64,000 nucleotides of DNA from JAAGZL01 sp050288625. GTDB lineage: Bacteria > Pseudomonadota > Gammaproteobacteria > Chromatiales > Chromatiaceae. A model generated the notes under the pieces. It saw only the letters and a program-made list of their open reading frames with translations. It was not told the origin of the DNA and did not search any database. The position numbers were made by a program, and so were the translations under genes. Location of the stretch: positions 62,001 to 126,000 of the forward strand of contig JBNKEE010000013.1 of NCBI GenBank assembly GCA_050288625.1, given 5' to 3'. Numbering within the stretch: the stretch's first letter is position 1; each line of letters opens with the position of its first letter. Shown in pieces: positions 9,203-17,294 of the stretch.

Positions 9203-9331
9203 ATGTCCAAATCTATTTGGCTAATCATCTCTTTGTTTCTTGCATCTTGCCTGTTATCAGCGTGCGGACAGAAGGGCGACCTTTACCTGCCGGATGACGA
9301 AGCAAAGAAGGAACAGAATAAACAAGACTAA
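9203..9331 (+). CDS. lptM: LPS-assembly lipoprotein LptM (YifL-like)
   Basis: A 42-residue lipoprotein. A hydrophobic signal sequence ends in the lipobox LLSAC, so the mature protein starts at C21 with CGQKGDLYLP, matching the family pattern CGxKGxLYxP. In Escherichia coli this protein assists oxidative maturation of the LptD/LptE outer-membrane LPS translocon; the tail here is short and charged (DDEAKKEQNKQD). GGAG at 9190-9193 is well placed for the ATG at 9203; an in-frame ATG at 9188 would place the start before this site and is less likely. The gene sits 5 bases before dapF, its usual neighbour. Confidence 0.9.
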   Translation: MSKSIWLIISLFLASCLLSACGQKGDLYLPDDEAKKEQNKQD

Positions 9332-9336
9332 CCCTC

Positions 9337-10185
9337 ATGAGCCACACCATGGCACAGCGCATTGACTTCACAAAAATGCATGGCCTGGGCAACGATTTTG
9401 TAGTAATCGACGCCACCAGCAGACCATTGGAGCTATCTTCCGAGCAGTGCCGTCAGATCGCCGACCGTCATTTCGGGATAGGTTGTGACCAGATCTTGTT
9501 GGTTGAGCCGCCGCGTGACAAAAATAGCGATTTCTATTACCGCATCTACAACGCCGACGGTTCCGAGGTAGAGCAGTGTGGCAATGGCGCCCGTTGCTTC
9601 GCCATGTTTGTGCGCTCCAAAGGACTGACCACAAAAGACACCATTGATGTCGGAACCATGTCCGGGGTCATTACCCTCCATGTAGAAGAGAACGGCATGG
9701 TACAGGTGGATATGGGCGCCCCCATACTGGAACCAGAACAGATCCCCTTTAGCGCCGAACACCAACAGGCCATTTATCCAATTGAGCTAAACGGAGAGGA
9801 AATGTCCGTTGGCGCGGTCTCCATGGGCAACCCACACGCAGTCATCACCGTGGACGATGTGGACTCTGCCGCTGTCGACCGCATCGGTCCAGCCATGGAA
9901 ATACATCCACGCTTCCCCCAGCGAGTAAATGTGGGCTTTATGCAGGTGATTGATCGAAGTAATATCCGTCTGCGCGTATTCGAACGAGGCACCGGTGAGA
10001 CCCTGGCTTGCGGCACCGGGGCCTGCGCTGCGGTGGTAAGCGGCATCGAACAGGGCGTACTGGATCATCAGGTACAAGTAACGCTACCTGGGGGTAAACT
10101 TATGATAAAGTGGGACGGATACAAGCAACCGGTTTTGATGAGCGGACCTGCCGCCACCGTTTTCGAGGGGAGTATAGAGCTATGA
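9337..10185 (+). CDS. dapF: Diaminopimelate epimerase
   Basis: The 282-residue cofactor-independent epimerase converts LL- to meso-diaminopimelate, a precursor of lysine and peptidoglycan. The two catalytic cysteines are visible: C81 in EQCGNGARCF and C225 in LACGTGACAA. The start region FTKMHGLGNDFVVID is typical. ATG at 9337 is taken; ATG at 9349 (MAQRIDF) is an alternative that fits the usual N-terminus better, and neither has a strong ribosome-binding site. The stop overlaps the next start (ATGA), so dapF, DUF484 and xerC form a coupled operon seen widely in gammaproteobacteria. Confidence 0.97.
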   Translation: MSHTMAQRIDFTKMHGLGNDFVVIDATSRPLELSSEQCRQIADRHFGIGCDQILLVEPPRDKNSDFYYRIYNADGSEVEQCGNGARCFAMFVRSKGLTTKDTIDVGTMSGVITLHVEENGMVQVDMGAPILEPEQIPFSAEHQQAIYPIELNGEEMSVGAVSMGNPHAVITVDDVDSAAVDRIGPAMEIHPRFPQRVNVGFMQVIDRSNIRLRVFERGTGETLACGTGACAAVVSGIEQGVLDHQVQVTLPGGKLMIKWDGYKQPVLMSGPAATVFEGSIEL

Positions 10186-10862
10186 CTGAAACGATGGAAC
10201 AAGCGCGCCTTACGGAAAAACAGGAACAGACTATAGTCAATTTTCTCAGCGCCAATCCTGACTTCTTTGAACGTCATCCTGAGCTTCTAAATAATTTGGA
10301 GTTATCCCACGAAAATGGTGAGGCCGTCTCTCTTATTGAGAGACAGGTAAAGAGCCTGCGCCAAGAACTGGATCAATCCAAACAGCAACTAAAAGAGTTG
10401 GTCGCCATCGGTCACGACAACGAAAGACTCAACAAACGCATGCATCAACTCACCCTAACCCTTATAGACTCAGTGAACTTTGATGAGTGCCTTAATGCCT
10501 TGCAGGACAAACTACATGAAGATTTTGACGCCGACGCGGTCGAGCTGCATCTGTTTACCCATAACGAGGTAGACGGTTTGTCCAACGCCGACCTGGATGG
10601 CTATAGAGATTTCCTCGATTCCGGGGTTCCCACCTGTGGCATGATAGAAATGGAGCAACTCAAGTACCTGTTCGGCCCCCAGGCGGAAGACATTAAGTCT
10701 ACCGCCCTGATACCGATCAAGAGTGAAGGGGTCTTGGGGGTACTGGCCATAGGCAGCTCCAGCGAAAATCGTTTCTGTGCTGACATGGGCACCGAATACC
10801 TGCAACGGCTGGGCGAGATCATCAGCAGAACCCTAGAGGTGGTGCTGGAACCAGGTTTTTGA
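10182..10862 (+). CDS. DUF484 family protein (GAF-like)
   Basis: A 226-residue soluble protein that begins MTETMEQARLTEKQ. The first 75 residues contain the family's FLSANPDFFERHPELL motif and a helical, coiled-coil-prone stretch; the rest folds like a GAF domain (about 95-220) by its pattern. DUF484 proteins are nearly always encoded between dapF and xerC in gammaproteobacteria, but their function is not established. The start is the ATG that overlaps the dapF stop; an in-frame extension to 10110 lies inside dapF and is rejected. Its stop overlaps the xerC start. Confidence 0.92.
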   Translation: MTETMEQARLTEKQEQTIVNFLSANPDFFERHPELLNNLELSHENGEAVSLIERQVKSLRQELDQSKQQLKELVAIGHDNERLNKRMHQLTLTLIDSVNFDECLNALQDKLHEDFDADAVELHLFTHNEVDGLSNADLDGYRDFLDSGVPTCGMIEMEQLKYLFGPQAEDIKSTALIPIKSEGVLGVLAIGSSSENRFCADMGTEYLQRLGEIISRTLEVVLEPGF

Positions 10863-11776
10863 TGGACGCAAAAAACAGTCTCAGGGAGTGGATAGAAAAC
10901 TTCCTACAGCACCTGCAACACGAACGCCGCCTCTCCCCTCACACCTTAAAAAACTACACGCGCGATCTGGAACAGATCGCAGATTGGTGCCAACAAAACA
11001 GAGTTGAAGAGTGGCCACAGCTAAGCCCTCATCAGGTGAGAGGCTATGTGGCCAAGCGTCACCGTCTGGGCATATCCGGCAAAACCATTCAACGTGAACT
11101 CTCCTCCCTGCGCAGCCTGTATAACTATCTACTGCGCGAAGGCATCACAGAGAACAACCCGGCCCAGGGGATTAAGGCGCCCAAGGTGAAACGCCGACTC
11201 CCGGCGACCCTGGACATAGATCAGCTCTCCAACCTGCTGGATGTAGCAGATGACGACCCCTTAAGCCTGCGTGATCTAGCCATCCTGGAACTATTCTACT
11301 CCTCCGGCCTGCGCCTGGCGGAACTGGTCTCCATCGACTTGCACGACCTAGATCTCAAATCAGCTCAGCTTGAAGTAACCGGTAAGGGGGCCAAAACCAG
11401 ACAGGTGCCGATAGGACGCAAAGCTGTTGAAGCATTACAACGCTGGATCAAGGTAAGAGGCGGACTGGCCAAAGAGGATGAGCCGGCCTTGTTCGTCAGC
11501 AGCCGCGGAAAACGCATCCACCCACGCACCATCCAACAACGCATGAAGGAGTGGGCGCTGAAACACGGCGCCTCCCGCAGCATCCATCCCCACCTGCTCA
11601 GACACTCCTTTGCCAGCCACATGCTGGAGTCATCCGGCGACCTGCGCGCGGTGCAGGAACTGCTCGGCCACGCCGACATCAGCACCACCCAGATCTACAC
11701 CCACCTGGATTTTCAACACCTGGCCAATGTCTACGACAAGGCCCATCCTAGAGCGAGGAAGAAGAAGGGGGAGTAG
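10862..11776 (+). CDS. xerC: Tyrosine recombinase XerC
   Basis: The 304-residue recombinase acts with XerD at dif to resolve chromosome dimers. The N-terminal core-binding domain (about 7-95) is followed by the catalytic domain with all six expected residues: R151 (SSGLRLAEL), K175 (TGKGAKTR), H244 and R247 (HPHLLRHSF), H270 (LLGHADIST) and nucleophile Y279 (QIYTHLDF). It starts at an ATG sharing one base with the DUF484 stop (TGATG). The context dapF-DUF484-xerC identifies it as XerC rather than XerD. About 550 bases of non-coding sequence follow. Confidence 0.97.
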   Translation: MDAKNSLREWIENFLQHLQHERRLSPHTLKNYTRDLEQIADWCQQNRVEEWPQLSPHQVRGYVAKRHRLGISGKTIQRELSSLRSLYNYLLREGITENNPAQGIKAPKVKRRLPATLDIDQLSNLLDVADDDPLSLRDLAILELFYSSGLRLAELVSIDLHDLDLKSAQLEVTGKGAKTRQVPIGRKAVEALQRWIKVRGGLAKEDEPALFVSSRGKRIHPRTIQQRMKEWALKHGASRSIHPHLLRHSFASHMLESSGDLRAVQELLGHADISTTQIYTHLDFQHLANVYDKAHPRARKKKGE

Positions 11777-11988
11777 GGGTGGGTGGCTTCTACAGTTCAG
11801 CATTACACAACCAAGTCTAAAACAGCCACCTCCGCGCATATTGCACCGAACATCGCAGGCTCAGGCGAGAATAGCCTGAAGGGGTGATGCGCAGAGATGC
11901 GCCGAATAAAAGAAAGGGGCTCGCAGCTAACGTACAGGAGTAAAAGAAAAGTTTCGGATAAGACAAGCTGTGAAACTGATTACCGATA

Positions 11989-12062
11989 CTGCTATTAGCG
12001 GGCATTCCCCCTCACCCTAGCCCTCTCCCCTAAGGGGAGAGGGAATATCATCTGTTATATTT
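11989..12062. repeat. Intergenic palindromic repeat, copy 1
   Basis: This is the first of two related copies. It opens CTGCTATTAGC, contains the perfect hairpin CCCTCTCCCCT/AGGGGAGAGGG (12021-12043, one-base loop), continues GAATATCA and ends TCTGTTATATTT (12051-12062). The second copy (12958-13107) shares the opening, hairpin and end. The core resembles C-rich intergenic repeats common in gammaproteobacterial genomes. The surrounding gap (11777-12329) otherwise holds only weak hairpins (TCAGGC/GCCTGA at 11861-11879; CCAGAG/CTCTGG at 12196-12213) and no convincing gene. Confidence 0.75.
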
Positions 12063-12329
12063 AAGGGTGATGTGTAGCATCAAATCAATAGGGTCAGACT
12101 CGATTAAAAACACTCTCTCTTAATTACATAACCAAACCTCAAACAGCCTCCAACTCCCCGAGCGCTTTTCTCTCGCCCCAACCCATAGGAATCCGCCAGA
12201 GATGAAACTCTGGACGATAAAAACACTCAAATACTTACAACAGGCAGCGTCTTCCCCAACCATGACTGTTGCAGAAGGAAGACCTGAACCACTTGAGTAT
12301 TGTGATTGCTGTAATGAAAGGAGGTACAA

Positions 12330-12929
12330 ATGAATCGTGCAAAAGTGCAAAATGTCGATCACCGCATACTCATGGCTTTTTTTCTGGATGAGACAAAGGC
12401 AAAAACAGCCTTAGATAGTGTCCTGGAAGCAGACATGGCCATGGATCATATCTCGATTCTAGGTCCTGCCAGCTCGTCCGGCGATGACCCCCTGGGAGTC
12501 TATCACTCTAAAATAGGAGAAAGGATGCTTAGCTGGGGCAAAATGGGCGCTTTCTGGGGTGGTGTATTGGGCGCACTAACCGGCGCAATGGGTCTGTTCC
12601 TCATCCCGGGTATAGGTCCATTAGTAGCAGCAGGTCCTATTGCGGAGGCCCTAGTGGGTGCGGCTGGAGGCGCAGGACTGGCAGGTGGCGTAATGGCCGG
12701 AGCCGGGGCCGTATCACAGCTTGGAGTTGCCATCCATCGTATGGGGATTCCTCACGACCGGATCGATAAATTTAACGATCTTATAGAGTCAGGACACTAT
12801 CTGCTGATGGTTATTGTGGATAAATCCAGCCTAGAAGATTGGCGAACCAAGCTGGAAGGACACAAGCCTGAAATCATGGAAGACCACCCCTATGTAAGCT
12901 ACATAGACGCTTTGGATGCCGTGGCATAG
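12330..12929 (+). CDS. Glycine-zipper protein of unknown function
   Basis: A 199-residue protein I do not recognise by name. An N-terminal soluble region of about 60 residues (ILMAFFLDETKAKTALDSVL, reminiscent of the ferredoxin-like stress-protein fold that binds no obvious ligand) is followed by a glycine/alanine-rich stretch, about 70-135, with repeated GxxxG spacing that can form two membrane-inserting or amyloid-like helices, and then a second soluble segment of about 60 residues resembling the first in pattern (SGHYLLMVIVD). The start is firm: AAGGAGG lies 6 bases before the ATG. The gene stands alone between two copies of an intergenic repeat, in a block that separates conserved neighbours xerC and hslV. 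Confidence 0.8.
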   Translation: MNRAKVQNVDHRILMAFFLDETKAKTALDSVLEADMAMDHISILGPASSSGDDPLGVYHSKIGERMLSWGKMGAFWGGVLGALTGAMGLFLIPGIGPLVAAGPIAEALVGAAGGAGLAGGVMAGAGAVSQLGVAIHRMGIPHDRIDKFNDLIESGHYLLMVIVDKSSLEDWRTKLEGHKPEIMEDHPYVSYIDALDAVA

Positions 12930-12957
12930 GTTCGAATTGTTACACTAATCTCCAGTC

Positions 12958-13107
12958 CTGCTACTAACAGATATTATCCCACCACCCTAACCCTCTCCCC
13001 TCAAGGGAGAGGGAATTGAATCCCGCGACCAAGTCGCGGGATGACGAGAATATTTAAACATAAAGTGTTACCCAGCACTGTTACTCATACAGCCTTCTGT
13101 TATATTT
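12958..13107. repeat. Intergenic palindromic repeat, copy 2, with extra hairpin
   Basis: It begins CTGCTACTAAC, carries the hairpin CCCTCTCCC/GGGAGAGGG (12991-13013) and ends TCTGTTATATTT (13096-13107), matching copy 1. Between hairpin and end it has an additional perfect stem TCCCGCGAC/GTCGCGGGA (13021-13041, loop CAA) followed by TGACGAG, which looks like an inserted second type of dispersed repeat. The two copies are in the same orientation and flank the glycine-zipper gene. Confidence 0.7.
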
Positions 13108-13143
13108 GAGATTGGCCTGTACCACCAACCCAAAGGAACCCAC

Positions 13144-13431
13144 ATGTCCGCCTACCTCATCGGCCACATCACCATAAAAAACCCCGATAAATGGGCCGAG
13201 TATCGCAGCCGCGTACCCAGCACGCTGGAACCATGGAACGCTGAGCTGGTGTTCCGGGGCAAAAGAACAGCTGTATTGAGTGGGGAACACGACCACATGG
13301 ATACGGTCGTAATTCGTTTCCCTGATACCGATTCTGTTGCAAAATGGTACTATTCGACGGCCTACCAGGAGCTAATCCCGATACGGGCACAGGCGGCAGA
13401 TATAGATTTGATCAGCTATGAAACCGACTAG
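13144..13431 (+). CDS. DUF1330 family protein
   Basis: A 95-residue soluble protein with the dimeric alpha+beta barrel pattern of DUF1330: N-terminal SAYLIGHITIKNPDKWAEYRSRV, a central strand pair GGxx-like replaced here by LVFRGKRTAVLSGEH, and the C-terminal SVAKWYYSTAYQELIPIRAQAA segment, in which W, YxS and YQxLxxxR are the family's most conserved residues. The biochemical role of the family is unknown. It is a single gene between repeat copy 2 and the SIMPL gene, spaced 45 bases from the latter. Confidence 0.88.
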   Translation: MSAYLIGHITIKNPDKWAEYRSRVPSTLEPWNAELVFRGKRTAVLSGEHDHMDTVVIRFPDTDSVAKWYYSTAYQELIPIRAQAADIDLISYETD

Positions 13432-13476
13432 CAGGTTAATAGCCAAAGTGGATAAAACCAGCTTCAAGGAGCCCAC

Positions 13477-14196
13477 ATGCAACAACTCGACAAATCAAGC
13501 GCACTCACATTGGGCATCTGTATACTCCTCGGCCTGGCCGCACTCGGTTACCTACTTGGTGACGCGGCCATCGAGTACAAGCAGTTTGAGCGTACGGTGA
13601 CGGTAAAGGGGTTATCCGAGAAAGAATATAACGCAGATATCGTCATCTGGCCGATCCAGTTTACTGCGGCCAGCAACGAGCTGGAGACCCTATACAACTC
13701 TATCGATGACAGCACTGCCAAGATAAAGGCTTTTCTGGTCAGAAACGGGATCAAAGGCGATGAGATCACCTTCGCCTCCCCCGCCATCACCGATAAATCT
13801 GCCCAACAGTATGGGAACAACAATAATGCCGAGTTTCGTTACACCGCCTCGCAGACGGTGACTGTGTATTCCAAGAACATTGACGGGGTGAGAAAGGTCA
13901 TGGGTTCACTTTCACAGCTGGGGAAGCAAGGCATAGTCTTCACCGGTGGTAACTATCAATCCCAGACCGAGTATATCTTCACCCGCCTGAACGAGGTCAA
14001 ACCTGAGATGATCGAAGAGGCCACCCGCAAGGCGCGCGAAGTGGCGGAGAAATTCGCCTCGGATTCCGATAGCGAACTGGGTAAGATCAAGCGAGCCTCT
14101 CAAGGACAGTTCAGCATAGAGGCACGTGACAACAACAATCCGCACATCAAGAAGGTGCGGGTGGTTTCGACCGTGGAATATTATCTGTCAGACTAA
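13477..14196 (+). CDS. SIMPL-domain (DUF541, YggE-like) envelope protein
   Basis: The 239-residue product has a short N-terminal hydrophobic anchor or signal (LTLGICILLGLAALGYLLG, about 10-28) and a SIMPL domain from about residue 40: ERTVTVKGLSEKEYNADIVIW, then a long helix/strand pattern ending KVRVVSTVEYYLSD. Family members are periplasmic or outer-membrane associated and are linked to oxidative-stress tolerance in E. coli (YggE), but the molecular activity is unknown. An AAGGAG site at 13466-13471 precedes the ATG. The stop is 7 bases from the end of the convergent GNAT gene. Confidence 0.87.
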   Translation: MQQLDKSSALTLGICILLGLAALGYLLGDAAIEYKQFERTVTVKGLSEKEYNADIVIWPIQFTAASNELETLYNSIDDSTAKIKAFLVRNGIKGDEITFASPAITDKSAQQYGNNNNAEFRYTASQTVTVYSKNIDGVRKVMGSLSQLGKQGIVFTGGNYQSQTEYIFTRLNEVKPEMIEEATRKAREVAEKFASDSDSELGKIKRASQGQFSIEARDNNNPHIKKVRVVSTVEYYLSD

Positions 14197-14203
14197 GGAG
14201 GCA

Positions 14204-14716
14204 TTAGCGTTTGAATTCATCAAATGCCTGATGAAACTTAACCGTGCCTTGTTTTCCCTGAAGAGCACCAGGCACTAATTCCTGAGCCATGAAAACATCC
14301 TCAGGCACGTTAAACGTCGTGGTAATTCCAAACTCAACAGAAGGAACAAATCCAAATTTAGGATAGAAAGAGGTATAACCGAGCACTACAGCCGCACCAT
14401 AGCCATCCGTCTTACACTCATCCAGACCGGCCTTTACCAGAGAAGACCCTATCCCGTTGTACTGATCACGAGGCAACACCCCCATTGGCCCCAGGCCAGC
14501 TATCTTTATCTCTGAGTCACCGCCGACAAGGTCGACCTGAGTAAACAGAATGTGTCCGACTATGTCGTTTCCATCTTCATATACAAGTGAGACACTTGGA
14601 ACTCCACTCTCTCGCAGAGACTCCACCAATTTTGCCTCGGCATCCGTGTCAAACGCCTTTTGATAGATCTTGCTTATCTGTTTACTGTCTTCCGGTTTGG
14701 CTCTGCGTACGCTCAT
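14204..14716 (-). CDS. GNAT family N-acetyltransferase
   Basis: The 170-residue protein starts MSVRRAKPEDSKQISKIYQKAF, a typical GNAT N-terminus, and contains the acetyl-CoA binding region as LGPMGVLPRDQYNGIGSSLV (the R/Q-x-x-G-x-G/A loop in the form DQYNGIG), followed by VLGYTSFYPKFGFVPS. The layout matches the YhbS-like subgroup, whose substrates are mostly unknown. The start at ATG 14714-14716 is preceded by GGAGA; an in-frame extension to 14749 lacks support. It is convergent with the SIMPL gene and divergent from hslV. Confidence 0.88.
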   Translation of the reverse strand: MSVRRAKPEDSKQISKIYQKAFDTDAEAKLVESLRESGVPSVSLVYEDGNDIVGHILFTQVDLVGGDSEIKIAGLGPMGVLPRDQYNGIGSSLVKAGLDECKTDGYGAAVVLGYTSFYPKFGFVPSVEFGITTTFNVPEDVFMAQELVPGALQGKQGTVKFHQAFDEFKR

Positions 14717-14937
14717 CACTCGTCTCCTGCGCTCTGCCCCAGGCATCACGCTCTTGTGTCCAGCTCTTGGGGGCGAATGTAATAAATTGGATGTTTTATT
14801 ATTCCTCGCCGTAATTCATGGCAAGGGAGGTGGATTATCATTCAGGGTAGGAAAAAATTCCAGCAATTTTAACCAGTATTTACCTGGTTATTGAATCAGT
14901 AACCCCTATGCGACAATACGTCCAGATGGCAAAATAT

Positions 14938-14966
14938 CTTGAAAACTCCCCCCTGTTTCCCCACTT
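14938..14966 (+). promoter_or_regulatory. Heat-shock (sigma-32) promoter for hslVU
   Basis: CTTGAAA (14938-14944) is a perfect sigma-32 -35 element and CCCCACTT (14959-14966) matches the -10 consensus CCCCATNT at all but one position, with a 14-base spacer, within the normal range. Transcription would start near 14973, about 38 bases before hslV. HslVU is a classical heat-shock operon, so the match is functionally coherent. The rest of the 14717-15010 gap shows nothing else convincing. Confidence 0.75.
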
Positions 14967-15010
14967 AGAATCAGGTACAATGGCGAGCTCACATAAATCA
15001 AGGACTTAGC

Positions 15011-15562
15011 GTGGAAACAATCAGAGGCACAACCATCCTGTCTGTCCGACGTAACGGCAAGGTCGTAATCGGCGGTGACGGACAGGTATCCATGGGCAAC
15101 ACCGTAATGAAGGGCAACGCCCGCAAAGTGCGCCGCCTGTATAAAGATAAGGTATTGGCCGGCTTTGCCGGAGCCACCGCCGACGCCTTCACCCTGTTCG
15201 AACGCTTCGAGGCCAAACTGGAGAAACACCACGGCCACCTGACCCGCTCCGCAGTGGAGCTGGCCAAAGACTGGCGCACCGACCGCATGCTACGCCGCCT
15301 GGAGGCCCTGCTGGTGGTAGCAGACAAGGACACCTCCCTGATCATCACCGGCACTGGCGACGTGATTGAACCGGAAGACAGCCTGATGGCCATCGGCTCT
15401 GGTGGGCCTTTCGCCCAAGCCGCAGCCCAGGCCTTGTTGAACAACACCGAGCTGGAGGCAAAGGAGATAGTAGAACAGGCGCTCTCCATAGCAGCCGATA
15501 TCTGCGTCTACACCAACCATAATCTTGTAATCGAATCGCTGGATGCCGCAAGCGGCGAATAA
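15011..15562 (+). CDS. hslV: ATP-dependent protease subunit HslV (ClpQ)
   Basis: A 183-residue threonine peptidase forming the proteolytic core of the HslUV complex. It starts with GTG at 15011 and reads METIRG followed by TTILSVRRNGKVVIGGDGQ. The catalytic Thr is therefore T7, behind a six-residue propeptide ending in Gly, unlike E. coli where Thr directly follows the initiator Met. GSGGPFAQAAA and the family's other signatures are present. It is separated from hslU by one base and lies behind a sigma-32 promoter. Confidence 0.97.
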   Translation: METIRGTTILSVRRNGKVVIGGDGQVSMGNTVMKGNARKVRRLYKDKVLAGFAGATADAFTLFERFEAKLEKHHGHLTRSAVELAKDWRTDRMLRRLEALLVVADKDTSLIITGTGDVIEPEDSLMAIGSGGPFAQAAAQALLNNTELEAKEIVEQALSIAADICVYTNHNLVIESLDAASGE

Positions 15563-15563
15563 T

Positions 15564-16901
15564 ATGTCTGAGATAACACCCCAAGAGATCGTCCGTGAAC
15601 TGGATAAACACATCGTCGGCCAGGACGCGGCCAAGCGCTCCGTGGCCATCGCCCTGCGCAACCGCTGGCGTCGCACCCGGGTACCGGAAGAGCTGCGCAA
15701 CGAGATCACCCCCAAGAATATTCTGATGATCGGTCCCACCGGTGTGGGCAAGACCGAGATCGCCCGCCGTCTGGCCCGGCTGGCCAACGCGCCCTTCCTG
15801 AAGGTAGAAGCCACCAAGTTCACCGAGGTGGGCTATGTAGGCCGGGATGTAGAGTCCATCATCCGCGATCTGGCCGACTGCGCCATGAAGATGGTGCGGG
15901 AACAGGAGATGGAAAAGGTGCGTGACAAGGCCGCCGACGCAGCCGAAGAGCGGGTATTGGACGCCCTGCTGCCCGGACCGGCCAACGCCGACTGGAACAA
16001 GGATGCACAGATCGAATCCGAGGGCTCCAGCACCCGCCAGAAGTTTCGCAAAAAGCTGCGAGAAGGTGAGCTGGACGAAAAGGAGATCGAGGTCGAAGTG
16101 GCCGGGGTCTCCCTGGGTGTCGAGATCATGGCCCCTCCCGGCATGGAGGAGATGACCAACCAACTCCAGGGTCTGTTTCAAAACCTGGGCAGCGGCGGCA
16201 CCCGCAGGCGCAAGCTGCGTATCAAAGACGCCCTAAAGATCTTGCAGGACGAAGAGGCGGCCAAACGCATCAATGATGAAGACCTGAAGCTGCGCGCCTT
16301 GGAGATGGTGGAACAAAACGGCATCGTCTTTCTGGACGAATTGGACAAGGTGGCTAGCCGTTCCGAATACGGCGGTCCAGATGTGTCACGCGAAGGGGTG
16401 CAACGCGACTTGCTGCCGCTGGTGGAGGGCTGTACCGTCTCCACCAAACAGGGCATGGTCAAGACCGACCATATCCTCTTTATCGCCTCGGGCGCCTTCC
16501 ATCTGGCCAAACCGTCAGACCTGATCCCAGAACTACAGGGTCGGCTACCGATCCGGGTGGAGCTGGACGCCCTGACCACAGAGGATTTTGTGCGCATTCT
16601 GACCGAGCCGGATGCCTCCCTCACCGATCAATACCAGGCCCTGATGCAGACAGAAGATGTGGAACTATCTTTCACGGAAGGTGGAGTACGCCGTCTGGCC
16701 GAAATCGCCTGGCAGGTAAACGAAAGCACAGAAAACATCGGCGCTCGCCGTCTGCATACCGTGATGGAAAGGTTACTGGAGGGCATCTCATTCACCGCAT
16801 CCGAACTACCGGGCACCCAGGTTACAATCGATGCGGAGTATGTAGACAATAACATCTCCGAGCTGGCCTCAAACGAGGACCTCAGCCGCTTTATCCTGTA
16901 G
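15564..16901 (+). CDS. hslU: ATP-dependent protease ATPase subunit HslU (ClpY)
   Basis: A 445-residue AAA+ unfoldase that feeds substrates to HslV. It carries Walker A GPTGVGKT (57-64), the pore loop GYVGRD (90-95), the family-specific insertion (I domain, about 110-245), Walker B VFLDELD (255-261) and the C-terminal tail SRFIL that docks into HslV. The ATG at 15564 (MSEITPQEIV) is preferred; an in-frame ATG at 15543 lies inside hslV. It is the second gene of the hslVU heat-shock operon, with DUF971 and ubiE following closely. Confidence 0.98.
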   Translation: MSEITPQEIVRELDKHIVGQDAAKRSVAIALRNRWRRTRVPEELRNEITPKNILMIGPTGVGKTEIARRLARLANAPFLKVEATKFTEVGYVGRDVESIIRDLADCAMKMVREQEMEKVRDKAADAAEERVLDALLPGPANADWNKDAQIESEGSSTRQKFRKKLREGELDEKEIEVEVAGVSLGVEIMAPPGMEEMTNQLQGLFQNLGSGGTRRRKLRIKDALKILQDEEAAKRINDEDLKLRALEMVEQNGIVFLDELDKVASRSEYGGPDVSREGVQRDLLPLVEGCTVSTKQGMVKTDHILFIASGAFHLAKPSDLIPELQGRLPIRVELDALTTEDFVRILTEPDASLTDQYQALMQTEDVELSFTEGGVRRLAEIAWQVNESTENIGARRLHTVMERLLEGISFTASELPGTQVTIDAEYVDNNISELASNEDLSRFIL

Positions 16902-16927
16902 CAGCAACAAATATTTAGGAGTACACC

Positions 16928-17293
16928 ATGTCCAAAGTGATGCCCACAGAACTCAACCTGCACCGCGGTTCCCGGGTGCTGGAGATCACCTTCGATAATG
17001 GCGATCACTACAACCTCTCCTGTGAATACCTGCGGGTATTCTCCCCCTCGGCCGAGGTGCAAGGCCATGGTCCGGGCCAGGAGACCTTGCAGCTGGGCAA
17101 GGAGGATGTAAACATCGAACAGATCACCCCGGTGGGCAACTACGCGGTCTGTCTCCATTTTGATGACGGACATAACACCGGCATCTACTCCTGGGATACA
17201 CTATACGACCTGGGCCGCAACCAGGAACAGAACTGGAAGAATTATCTGGCGGCCCTGGAGCAGGCGGGGCATTCACGCAAGGCTGATAATTAA
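16928..17293 (+). CDS. DUF971 domain protein
   Basis: A 121-residue protein consisting of one DUF971 domain, the small fold also found at the N-terminus of gamma-butyrobetaine hydroxylase. Conserved segments are LEITFDNGDHYNLSCEYLRVFSPSAEVQGHG and VGNYAVCLHFDDGHNTGIYSWDTLYDLG. In gammaproteobacteria the gene regularly stands between hslU and ubiE; the function is unproven, with a link to iron-sulfur cluster handling suggested for relatives. AGGAG at 16917-16921 fixes the ATG at 16928. The stop is one base before ubiE. Confidence 0.88.
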   Translation: MSKVMPTELNLHRGSRVLEITFDNGDHYNLSCEYLRVFSPSAEVQGHGPGQETLQLGKEDVNIEQITPVGNYAVCLHFDDGHNTGIYSWDTLYDLGRNQEQNWKNYLAALEQAGHSRKADN

Positions 17294-17294
17294 T

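Noticed and set aside
12086..12112. AATAGGGTCAGACTCGATTAA-like stretch as a transposon end
   Set aside because: The match to known element ends is vague, there is no transposase gene or inverted partner in the gap.
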